Assembly: GCA_002452315.1 (NCBI GenBank)
Contig: DKFH01000195.1
Location: 36,976-51,781, forward strand
Length of the DNA: 14,806 nucleotides
Source: Anaerolineaceae bacterium UBA6801
Lineage (GTDB): Bacteria > Chloroflexota > Anaerolineae > Anaerolineales > Anaerolineaceae
Direction of reading: 5' to 3'
Shown one piece after another: positions 1 through 6,172 of this stretch. Every line of letters begins with the position of its first letter. Position 1 is the first letter of the stretch. The translations under genes and the position numbers were made by a program. The notes beneath the pieces were generated by a model that saw only the letters and a program-made list of their open reading frames with translations, did not search any database and was not told the origin of the DNA.

Positions 1-722
1 AACATCGCCATATAAATGAGCAAAAAGATGGCGGCTGTCCCCAGGTCGCCCTGGAAAACCAGTAAGAGCAGTGCAATGCCCGTCACGACCAGGGTAGGCA
101 GTAAAGCTTCAAAATTTTTATCCGATACCAAGACCCGATCAGTAAAATACCCTGCCAGGTAGGCGATCATCAATAATTTAAGGGGCTCAGAAGGTTGAAA
201 GTGGAGGCCCAAAAATTGCAGCCAGCGCGTGGACCCTCCGCCAAGGGGATTCGTGCCCATGAAGATGGTCAAACCTGTCAAGAACAAGCCGGTTATCAAC
301 CAGATGTATTTGTAGCGTTGCAAATACTTTAGATAACCTGGAAAGTATAAGCCCAGTAAAACAATCAATGCAGCAATGCCAAGCCATAGTGTTTGACGCA
401 AACCCAGGCTGGGGAATAAGCGCCAGATGGCCATCAGGCCGATACCGCTCAGTAGGGCAATGATCGGCAGGAGGTAGGGATCGCGCTGGGGGAGTTTGCG
501 AGCGGTTTGATTGTTAAGCAGCGAAAAAATTAATCCCCAAGCCAAGATACCAATCCAGTGTTGGTACTGGTATCGTTCACTGCCGGCGTGAAAACGCACG
601 GCCGGTGCCAAAGTCAGGATCAGGCCGTAACTCAGGATCACCAATGCAGCCAGGGTCATCAATCGGCCCTGAATGTGGTTATTCCTGTCTGCCTGATCCC
701 TGCTGGGGAACAATCGCTGCAC
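1..722 (-). CDS. rodA: RodA-type SEDS peptidoglycan glycosyltransferase (3' part outside window)
   Basis: This is the N-terminal 240 residues of a polytopic FtsW/RodA/SpoVE (SEDS) protein, read right to left and cut by the left edge. SEDS proteins polymerise lipid II into glycan strands in the membrane, RodA during elongation. Translating the minus strand by hand gives unbroken hydrophobic segments plus the family landmarks GGSTRWLQFLG, QPSEPLKLLMIAYLAG and QGDLGTAAIFLLIY. The region DPYLLPIIALLSGIGLMAIW, preceded by two extra N-terminal helices, recalls the longer actinobacterial RodA rather than FtsW. I chose the GTG at 722-720, two bases after the mtnP stop; an in-frame ATG at about 659 would lose only a soluble N-terminus. 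It is the last visible gene of the FHA-mtnP operon. RodA rather than FtsW is inferred from this layout and context. Confidence 0.88.
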   Translation of the reverse strand, partial: MQRLFPSRDQADRNNHIQGRLMTLAALVILSYGLILTLAPAVRFHAGSERYQYQHWIGILAWGLIFSLLNNQTARKLPQRDPYLLPIIALLSGIGLMAIWRLFPSLGLRQTLWLGIAALIVLLGLYFPGYLKYLQRYKYIWLITGLFLTGLTIFMGTNPLGGGSTRWLQFLGLHFQPSEPLKLLMIAYLAGYFTDRVLVSDKNFEALLPTLVVTGIALLLLVFQGDLGTAAIFLLIYMAM

Positions 723-724
723 GG

Positions 725-1591
725 CTATTCCAGGTATTTCTTCGTCAGGAGCGATAAATTTTCAACCATGTCGGGGTCGATATGGTCGGGATTGGTAATG
801 AGCGCGTTTTTCAGGCTATCTTCGCAGCTGCAATGTGCGCCGGGATCCATCCTTTCGACCATGCTTTTGATGGCTTCCTGGGCGATGCTGACATTTTGGA
901 ACAGCGTTTGTATGACCATCTCAACCGTTACCGGTTCTTTGCTGGTGTGCCAAACGTCATAATCGGTGACGTGCGCCATGGTGGTGTAGCACATCTCGGC
1001 CTCGCGGGCCAGAAAAACCTCGGGTGCAGCTGTCATACCGATGATATCGATGCCCCATTGCCGGTAAAGGTTTGATTCGCCCTTGGTTGAGAAACGCGGA
1101 CCTTCAATGGTGATATAGGTCGCCCCACGATGATAGCTGGCGTTGGTGTCCTTTATGGCTTCTTCTAGGACATCAGAAAGCCCCTGGCAGAACGGGTCAG
1201 CGACGCTGACATGGGCGACCAGGCCGGTGTCGAAGAAGGATCGTTTGCGCAGGTGGGTGAAATCAAAGATCTGGTTGGGGATGATGATGTGTCCTGGTGC
1301 ATAGGATTCTCGCAGGGAACCGCATGCACTCACGCTGACGATGCGGGAGACCCCCAGGGATTTAAGCGCATAGATGTTGGCACGGTAGGGGACTGCGCTG
1401 GGCGGGTAAACATGGCCGATGCCATGCCGGGCGAGGAATGCAACAGGTTTCCCGGATAGCTTTCCGATTGTGATCGGTGAGCTGGGTTGACCAAAGGGGG
1501 TGTCGACTTCGATCGTCTGGACGTCTTTAAGGTCCTTGAAGTTATACAGGCCAGAACCGCCAATGACTGCTAATACTGGTGTTTCATACAT
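725..1591 (-). CDS. mtnP: S-methyl-5'-thioadenosine phosphorylase
   Basis: The product (288 aa) is a trimeric-type purine nucleoside phosphorylase family enzyme. It splits methylthioadenosine, a by-product of polyamine and other SAM-dependent pathways, into adenine and methylthioribose-1-phosphate for methionine salvage. Visible landmarks are GGSG (11-14), the phosphate-site ARHG (54-57), ACGSLRE (89-95), TIEGPRFST (161-169), GMTAAPE (185-191) and TDYDVW (209-214). Asp210 and Asp212 of the last motif are what separates 6-aminopurine (MTA) enzymes from guanosine/inosine phosphorylases, which carry Asn there. A Cys-Ser-Cys motif at 254-256 matches the C-terminal CXC known from some archaeal MTA phosphorylases. 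A ribosome site AAGGTAGG lies 8 bases before the ATG. It sits between fhaB-like and rodA genes, 17 bp after the former and 2 bp before the latter, so it is probably co-transcribed with envelope genes. Confidence 0.95.
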   Translation of the reverse strand: MYETPVLAVIGGSGLYNFKDLKDVQTIEVDTPFGQPSSPITIGKLSGKPVAFLARHGIGHVYPPSAVPYRANIYALKSLGVSRIVSVSACGSLRESYAPGHIIIPNQIFDFTHLRKRSFFDTGLVAHVSVADPFCQGLSDVLEEAIKDTNASYHRGATYITIEGPRFSTKGESNLYRQWGIDIIGMTAAPEVFLAREAEMCYTTMAHVTDYDVWHTSKEPVTVEMVIQTLFQNVSIAQEAIKSMVERMDPGAHCSCEDSLKNALITNPDHIDPDMVENLSLLTKKYLE

Positions 1592-1608
1592 GGGTTTTAC
1601 CTACCTTT

Positions 1609-2034
1609 TTACTGATTGATTTGGATGATGATCAATACTTTGCCCACTCGTAATTCGTCGCTTTCGGTGATGACGGTGGGGGAATCAATGGGATTCTCGT
1701 TGATAAACGTGCCGTTGGTGGAATTTAAATCCGTTGCCCACCATTGTTTATGGTGGTAGGTCAGCTTACAATGCCTGAGAGAGATAGTCTCGTCTGGGAT
1801 GGCGAAGTCACAATCCGGATCGCGGCCGATGATGATCTCGGGCGCTGCAAATTGCTTCTCGATCGGCTCCTGGTTGACCAATGCCCGCAGGGTAATCCGT
1901 GATGCCAGCGCATCTTTTTGGTTTCGAAATTGCGCCTGTAAATCTTTATAAATGGTGTAGGCAATCCACCCGACAAATAAGTAGGTCAGGATTATAAAAA
2001 GGAGACGTAAAAAAAACACCAAAGCGGCATTCAT
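1609..2034 (-). CDS. FhaB-like protein: N-terminal membrane helix plus FHA domain
   Basis: This small protein (141 aa from the ATG) has one N-terminal transmembrane helix (about residues 4-27, rich in L/I/F), a short linker, and a C-terminal forkhead-associated domain. FHA landmarks are GRDPDCDF (70-77), S85 and H88 in the ISLRHC stretch, and DLNSTNGTFIN (102-112). FHA domains bind phosphothreonine peptides, so this should be a membrane-tethered reader of Ser/Thr kinase signals. Architecture and size match actinobacterial FhaB (FipA), which works with FhaA at sites of wall synthesis. I chose the ATG at 2034-2032, which overlaps the upstream stop as TGATG and has AGGAG at 2045-2049; a TTG one codon earlier is also open. 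No kinase or phosphatase gene lies inside the window. Confidence 0.87.
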   Translation of the reverse strand: MNAALVFFLRLLFIILTYLFVGWIAYTIYKDLQAQFRNQKDALASRITLRALVNQEPIEKQFAAPEIIIGRDPDCDFAIPDETISLRHCKLTYHHKQWWATDLNSTNGTFINENPIDSPTVITESDELRVGKVLIIIQINQ

Positions 2035-2822
2035 CAAAGTTCGTCTCCTGGTTCATCGTGGATGGGATCGACAGGTAGAACTGATGTGGGGAAGGCGCTG
2101 GTCGGCTCCTGGTTGTAGATCAGGTTGACCGTCCCCAGGCGGATGACGTCGCCAGCATGCAGCGTAGCTTGCGAGATCCGCCGCCCGTTGAGATACACGC
2201 CGGCGGTCGAGCCGACATCAAAGATGACATAGTGATTTTTAATAGCCCGCAGCTGGGCATGGTGACGAGAAACATGGAGATCTGAAAGCACAAGGTCGTT
2301 GCCTGAATGCCGGCCAATATCAATGACAGGTTTGACCAGGGGATAGCTGGATTTTCCGGCGATGATTAGCATGGCGTTTTCGGGTAATGTTGGCTCGTTA
2401 CCTTCTGCTTCTTGTGTTGTCATCACAGCTGTATCAGGTAGGGCTAAGTCTTTAGATACAAAATGGGCTGCAATTGAGAATCCTCCCACCGGGATGGTGG
2501 CTACAGGGACCAGCTCGATCTTGGGCGGTTTGTGGAACACCAAATTGACCGATTCACCGATGGTGTGGATTGAGTGGGCGATTTCATCCAGGATGTCCTG
2601 ATGCAGCTGCCATTCGATCAGATCTTGGGGTGACACGCGTAATAAGTACAGATCCGGTGCGTAGAGCTTCCCCGTCTCATCTCTGAGTGCGGTTTTCTGC
2701 ATCACCTGCAGGAGCTCGTCGACCAACGTTGAATCCGGCTGATGTCCTGTGAAGATTTTGGGCAGTTTTTTCTCAAACAGTGCCCGAAGGTATGCTTCTA
2801 TGCGGTCAAAGGTCGTGTTCAT
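2034..2822 (-). CDS. FhaA-like protein: DUF3662 domain plus FHA domain
   Basis: The product (262 aa) has an N-terminal region (about 1-115) that looks like DUF3662/FhaA_N, with a helical start (FDRIEAYLRALFEKKLPKIF) and the Y..L.VSPQDL pattern. A linker follows, then an FHA domain (about 165-235). FHA landmarks are IGRHSGNDLVLSD (169-181), VSRHHAQL (184-191), D202 with GSTAGVYLNG (204-213), and VIRLG (226-230). In mycobacteria FhaA binds the phosphorylated pseudokinase domain of MviN and regulates peptidoglycan synthesis; a comparable role here is inference from family and neighbours. It is cytoplasmic, with no signal or membrane helix. The longest reading begins at a TTG (2831); the ATG at 2822-2820 is preferred because GGA lies at a workable distance. 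It is first in the operon and divergent from archease. Confidence 0.87.
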   Translation of the reverse strand: MNTTFDRIEAYLRALFEKKLPKIFTGHQPDSTLVDELLQVMQKTALRDETGKLYAPDLYLLRVSPQDLIEWQLHQDILDEIAHSIHTIGESVNLVFHKPPKIELVPVATIPVGGFSIAAHFVSKDLALPDTAVMTTQEAEGNEPTLPENAMLIIAGKSSYPLVKPVIDIGRHSGNDLVLSDLHVSRHHAQLRAIKNHYVIFDVGSTAGVYLNGRRISQATLHAGDVIRLGTVNLIYNQEPTSAFPTSVLPVDPIHDEPGDEL

Positions 2823-2834
2823 GATATCCAATCC

Positions 2835-2848
2835 AGTATAATTATACT
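2835..2848. promoter_or_regulatory. Symmetric divergent promoter: palindrome with TATAAT on both strands
   Basis: The 14 bases AGTATAATTATACT form a perfect palindrome in the 31-bp gap between the fhaA-like gene and archease. It gives a consensus -10 hexamer on the plus strand (2837-2842) and another on the minus strand (2846-2841). Neither strand has a convincing -35. The plus -10 predicts a start near 2849-2850, only a few bases before the archease ATG at 2854. The minus -10 predicts a start near 2834, about 12 bases before the fhaA-like ATG. The sequence symmetry is directly visible; promoter function is inferred. Confidence 0.6.
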
Positions 2849-2853
2849 CAAGT

Positions 2854-3261
2854 ATGAAAACACACGGTTATCAGGAGGTTGACCATACCGCTGATGTTGC
2901 CCTGCGCGTGTGGGGTGAGGACTTTCTGGCATTACTGAGGCAGGCTGCCAAGGGCATGTATGCTTTGATGGGTGCCGTGCCTCAAGCTGATTCATCTGTA
3001 AGGAGGGTTTTCGTCATTCCACAGGGGAATCAGGAGACCGTTTTGGTTGATTTCCTGAATGAGCTGTTGTTTCTGGCTGAGGAAGATGGCATTATGTTAG
3101 ATCATTTTTCATTTTATGAGGGCCAGGAAAACATTGAAGTTACATCAACCGGCAAAAAGATATCTTCGCAGGAACGCGTGATCAAAGCGGCCACATTTCA
3201 TGACTTAAGGGTGGAAGAAACAACCACTGGCTGCCTGGCCACCATCACCTTTGATGTGTAG
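2854..3261 (+). CDS. Archease, activator of RtcB RNA ligase
   Basis: This 135-aa protein has the full-length archease pattern: N-terminal DHTADVALRVWG (10-21), a central FLNELLFLAEE segment, KAATFHDLRVEE (about 109-120), and a C-terminal TITFDV. The Asp of DHTADVA and the C-terminal Asp belong to the metal-binding site known for the family. Archease speeds the guanylation of RtcB and allows multiple turnovers, and can widen its nucleotide use. It is followed at once by rtcB, with the rtcB ribosome site starting on the last base of its stop codon, so the two are almost certainly one transcript. No Shine-Dalgarno sequence precedes its ATG and the -10 at 2837-2842 is very close, which suggests a leaderless or nearly leaderless mRNA. 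Confidence 0.93.
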   Translation: MKTHGYQEVDHTADVALRVWGEDFLALLRQAAKGMYALMGAVPQADSSVRRVFVIPQGNQETVLVDFLNELLFLAEEDGIMLDHFSFYEGQENIEVTSTGKKISSQERVIKAATFHDLRVEETTTGCLATITFDV

Positions 3262-3265
3262 GAGG
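3261..3265 (+). promoter_or_regulatory. Ribosome binding site that fixes the rtcB start
   Basis: GGAGG begins on the last base of the archease stop codon and ends six bases before the ATG at 3272. It favours this start over the in-frame ATG at 3251, which lies inside archease and would add MMCRRRS. Confidence 0.75.
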
Positions 3266-3271
3266 CGCAGT

Positions 3272-4729
3272 ATGTCAGAAATAACACAAAAGGATTTTAC
3301 AAAGACAAGCGACTACGAATGGGAGATTCCTGCCGATTTCCGGTCCGACATGCGTGTGCCGGTGCGGGTGTTTGCTTCAAAGGCGTTGCTGCAAGACGCC
3401 TTTAAGGATAAATCGATTGAGCAGGCGGTCAACGCGAGCACCTTGCCCGGATTGGTTGAGGCGGTTATGGTCATGCCGGACATGCACCAGGGATATGGGT
3501 TCCCCATCGGCGGTGTGGCAGCGACGGATCCAGAAACCGGCGTGGTCTCGCCGGGGGGTATCGGCTATGACATCAATTGTGGGGTCCGATTGTTGGCTTC
3601 GCGCATCACTCTTGAGGAAGCCGAGCCATTTATACATAATCTGGCCTCTGCAGTGAATCACTATTGTCCGAGCGGCGTCGGTGTTGGCGGTCGTCGGAAA
3701 CTCTCCAGCAGTCAACTGGCCGAAGCCTGCATCAAAGGTGCCTCCTGGGCCAAAAATGACCTGTACACTGAGCCCGAAGATCTCCAGCGGACGGAAGACG
3801 AGGGCTGTTTAGCAGGCGCTGATCCTGCAAAGGTCAGCCAGCGAGCATTAGACCGCGGGAAGAGCCAGCTGGGGACATTGGGCGGCGGCAACCACTTTAT
3901 TGAGGTTGACCTTGTTGTGGAAATTTTTGACCAGGCGGCCGCCCGTGCGATGGGGCTTTACGTAGGCGAACTGGCCGTCCAGATTCATACGGGCTCGCGC
4001 GGCTTTGGCCACCAGATCTGCACCGATTACGTCCGCCGGCTCCAGGGGGCGGTGGTGAAATATGGCATCAAATTGCCCGATAAACAGTTGGTCTGCGCGC
4101 CGATTGCCTCTGAGGAAGGCCAGGATTATTTGGCGGCCATGCGGTGTGGGGCCAACTTTGCCTTTTTGAATCGTCAGCTGCTGACCAATAACATCCGCCA
4201 GGCTTTCGAAGTGGAGCTGGCAGGCAAGGTTGATAACTGGCATTTGACCCAGGTTTACGATATCGCGCATAACATTGGAAAATTTGAGCGTCACTTCGTG
4301 CAGGGAGAAAAGATGCTGGTCTGTGTGCACCGCAAAGGTGCCACACGTGCGTTTGGGCCTGGGTCAGAAGGTTTGCCCCCGGAATATAACGAAATTGGGC
4401 AGCCTGTGCTGGTTCCTGGTTCGATGGGCACGGGGTCATGGGTATTGACAGGCACACACACCAGCATGCAGCGCTCATTTGGCTCGTCCTGTCACGGGGC
4501 TGGCCGGGTGATGAGCCGTTCTGAGGCCAAGCGCAGTGTGTGGGGTGAAACCTTGCTCAAGCAACTGGAACAGGACGGCATTACTGTCCATGCAGGATCT
4601 TTACCCGGGCTGGCGGAGGAAGCGCCCCAAGCCTATAAGGATGTGGATCGGGTCGTTGAAAGTGTGGTCGGTTCAGGTATTGCGAAAAAAGTAGCGCTGC
4701 TGCGCCCGTTGATTGTGATCAAAGGTTAA
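3272..4729 (+). CDS. rtcB: RNA-splicing ligase RtcB
   Basis: RtcB (485 aa) joins 2',3'-cyclic-phosphate or 3'-phosphate RNA ends to 5'-hydroxyl ends, using GTP and Mn2+ through a histidine-GMP intermediate. All active-site landmarks are present: D100 and C103 in GGIGYDINCGVRLL, N207, H208 and E211 in LGGGNHFIEVD, H239 in IHTGSRGFGH, H333 in YDIAHNIGKFE, and the guanylated H408 in SSCHGAGRVMSRSEAK. Length agrees with the archease-dependent type (about 480 residues). It lies directly behind archease. No rtcA cyclase or rtcR regulator is seen, unlike the enterobacterial rtcBA operon. In bacteria the likely job is repair of tRNA or rRNA broken by nucleases, since no intron-bearing tRNA is visible here. 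Its TAA shares four bases with the stop of the convergent PHP gene. Confidence 0.97.
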   Translation: MSEITQKDFTKTSDYEWEIPADFRSDMRVPVRVFASKALLQDAFKDKSIEQAVNASTLPGLVEAVMVMPDMHQGYGFPIGGVAATDPETGVVSPGGIGYDINCGVRLLASRITLEEAEPFIHNLASAVNHYCPSGVGVGGRRKLSSSQLAEACIKGASWAKNDLYTEPEDLQRTEDEGCLAGADPAKVSQRALDRGKSQLGTLGGGNHFIEVDLVVEIFDQAAARAMGLYVGELAVQIHTGSRGFGHQICTDYVRRLQGAVVKYGIKLPDKQLVCAPIASEEGQDYLAAMRCGANFAFLNRQLLTNNIRQAFEVELAGKVDNWHLTQVYDIAHNIGKFERHFVQGEKMLVCVHRKGATRAFGPGSEGLPPEYNEIGQPVLVPGSMGTGSWVLTGTHTSMQRSFGSSCHGAGRVMSRSEAKRSVWGETLLKQLEQDGITVHAGSLPGLAEEAPQAYKDVDRVVESVVGSGIAKKVALLRPLIVIKG

Positions 4730-5793
4730 CGCCAAGCATATATGGGGTTGCTGAAGATCCATCCACGCATTTTTCCTTTATAAGGCAGGAAAGCTTCTAC
4801 TCGATAGACGCCTTGCTCAGTGGTGAGGTGGGTGCAGACATCCCGACCCTGCCATTCTTTGATCACCTGACCATTTTTCAACAAGCGGCACAGCGTTGGC
4901 CTGGGCAAACGGATCTGAAAGGTCAGCCCTCGTTTGATTTCAACCTCGTCTCCCATTATGAATTGGCCATCGTCATTGTTGACCGAGAACCGGAAGCCAT
5001 CGGTTGGCGCGGGCAGGTCATACGCCACAAAACAATGCCCCTGCCGGAGGGATTGGATGATCATATTGCGGTCATCTATGAATGATCCGCTGAGGGGTTT
5101 GGGCGTGAAGATATGCGTGGTGACGCTTTTAAAGTGATGCAGGTAGGGATACAGATGAATAGTGAACGGGCCTAGTTTGATGCGCAGCTTGTGGGCATCA
5201 ACACCGCCTATGGCAACAATCCGCTGCATGCGGGCTGTAATTAGATCGTCCCATAAGGCGAGCGTGCGCTCGAGCGGGCCGAGGGACATTTGTTTAGGGA
5301 ACAATGCATTGCGGAGGGCTGAGAACCAACTGGTTGTGACGCTCTTGAACTCACTCATCTGGTTCCAAAGTTCAATCCCGTTAAAATTCTTTACATCCCA
5401 GGCGCGCCAGGAGAAGGCTTTTTGATTAAAATCTTCCAGCGGGTCTTCGATCGGGTGTGCAAGAAACGACAGCCCCTCCGCGCTGGCGATTTGGTCGATC
5501 AACTGCTGGGGTGAATCCGCATACACCGAAAGCTCTTTCCGGGCGTTGATCGCCAGCAGGTGGTTTCCAGGCGGGTCAAGCGTGCGGTCGTGGATCTCTT
5601 CACCTACGAGAAGCATGACTTTCCGCTTTCCCTCGCCGTAATACCCATCCAGGCCATCGATCCAGATATTGTGGTCTGTGGTAATGATTCCGTGGAGACC
5701 GGCTTGTTCGGCAATTTTTACCAGATCTGTGTGGCTGGCGCTTCCGTCTGAGTAGTGGGTGTGAATGTGGATGGAAAACTTGGCTTCATGCAT
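4726..5793 (-). CDS. PHP-domain metallohydrolase, CehA/McbA-like
   Basis: The 355-aa product begins with a polymerase-and-histidinol-phosphatase (PHP) domain. Metal ligands are visible in order: H9 and H11 with SDG in IHIHTHYSDG, D40 and H41 in TTDHN, E65/E66 in VGEE, H78 in NHLLAI, H113 in LAHP, and D199 and H201 in GGVDAH. PHP enzymes hydrolyse phosphoesters with two or three metal ions. Residues of about 265-355 look like an added beta-rich domain ending in WIFSNPIYA, as in CehA/McbA-type proteins. The substrate cannot be read from sequence. There is no signal peptide, so it is probably cytoplasmic. It stands alone on the minus strand, convergent with rtcB and divergent from secG. No clear Shine-Dalgarno precedes the ATG. 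TrpH-like nucleotidase activity is an alternative. Confidence 0.85.
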   Translation of the reverse strand: MHEAKFSIHIHTHYSDGSASHTDLVKIAEQAGLHGIITTDHNIWIDGLDGYYGEGKRKVMLLVGEEIHDRTLDPPGNHLLAINARKELSVYADSPQQLIDQIASAEGLSFLAHPIEDPLEDFNQKAFSWRAWDVKNFNGIELWNQMSEFKSVTTSWFSALRNALFPKQMSLGPLERTLALWDDLITARMQRIVAIGGVDAHKLRIKLGPFTIHLYPYLHHFKSVTTHIFTPKPLSGSFIDDRNMIIQSLRQGHCFVAYDLPAPTDGFRFSVNNDDGQFIMGDEVEIKRGLTFQIRLPRPTLCRLLKNGQVIKEWQGRDVCTHLTTEQGVYRVEAFLPYKGKMRGWIFSNPIYAWR

Positions 5794-5797
5794 TGGG

Positions 5798-5827
5798 TTG
5801 ACGGTTTTTTAAAATTATGGGTATAAT
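5798..5827 (+). promoter_or_regulatory. secG promoter, with a mirrored -10 for the PHP gene
   Basis: TTGACG (5798-5803), an 18-base spacer and TATAAT (5822-5827) form a good sigma-70/SigA-type promoter, predicting a start near 5834 and a leader of about 17 bases before secG. The -10 is the right arm of the inverted repeat ATTAT-GGGT-ATAAT (5814-5827), so the minus strand reads CATAAT at 5819-5814, placed to serve the divergent PHP gene. The plus promoter is well supported; the minus one is inferred. Confidence 0.65.
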
Positions 5828-5850
5828 CATGCCTGTTAAAGGAGGCACGA

Positions 5851-6078
5851 GTGGAAAATTATTTTAGCATTGCATTAATTATAACGTCTATTGCACTAAT
5901 TGCGAGCATTATTTTGCAGAGCAAAGGTGTTGGCTTGGGTGGGTTGACCGGTGGCGGCGATGCAGGCGGCGTTTACACAAAACGCCGTGGTGTTGAGAAG
6001 GTCCTGTTTTGGGTCACAATCGGCCTTAGCGTTGTGTTCTTTATCCTGACCATGTTAACCGTTATGTTTGGTCGATAA
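5851..6078 (+). CDS. secG: Protein-export membrane protein SecG
   Basis: SecG is the small third subunit of the SecYEG channel and helps SecA-driven translocation. The 75-residue product has the usual two membrane helices (about 5-23 and 50-72) around a glycine-rich cytoplasmic loop with the family signature ILQSKGVGLGGLTGGGDAGG. It then has KRRGVEKVLFW leading into the second helix. The start is GTG at 5851, fixed by a strong AAAGGAGG (5838-5845) five bases upstream; the family's short N-terminus agrees. It is the first gene of a plus-strand run. A 94-base gap holding two inverted repeats separates it from the substrate-binding protein gene. Confidence 0.96.
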   Translation: MENYFSIALIITSIALIASIILQSKGVGLGGLTGGGDAGGVYTKRRGVEKVLFWVTIGLSVVFFILTMLTVMFGR

Positions 6079-6093
6079 TCCACAATGTGGATT
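6077..6093. repeat. Perfect inverted repeat overlapping the secG stop
   Basis: AATCCACA-A-TGTGGATT has two perfect 8-base arms around one base, starting inside the secG TAA. The centre is too tight for a good terminator hairpin and no T-run follows, so a protein-binding dyad is more likely. The left arm (TAATCCACA) differs by one base from the DnaA box TTATCCACA. Function is unknown. Confidence 0.45.
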
Positions 6094-6128
6094 CGCCAGG
6101 CTTAATTCAAACTCGACCACGAATCACC

Positions 6129-6156
6129 GGGCAACTAACCAGCAGTGGCGTTGCCC
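6129..6156 (+). terminator. Hairpin before the substrate-binding protein gene
   Basis: GGGCAAC (6129-6135) pairs with GTTGCCC (6150-6156), with a possible inner CCA/TGG stem and GCAG tetraloop. ATTTTAAATT follows, which is a poor T-tract. It could end or attenuate secG transcription, or act as a leader structure for the next gene, whose ATG at 6173 lacks a Shine-Dalgarno sequence. The pairing is visible; the role is uncertain. Confidence 0.4.
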
Positions 6157-6172
6157 ATTTTAAATTAACATC

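Noticed and set aside
558..962. Plus-strand open frame across the rodA/mtnP junction
   Set aside because: It is antisense to two recognisable proteins and crosses their boundary; no motif or ribosome site supports it.
3251..3271. Earlier ATG start for rtcB (3251)
   Set aside because: It lies inside archease, while GGAGG at 3261-3265 points to the ATG at 3272.
3848..4330. Open frame of 160 codons on the minus strand inside rtcB
   Set aside because: It lies wholly antisense to a conserved rtcB with all catalytic residues, and its translation shows no family motif.
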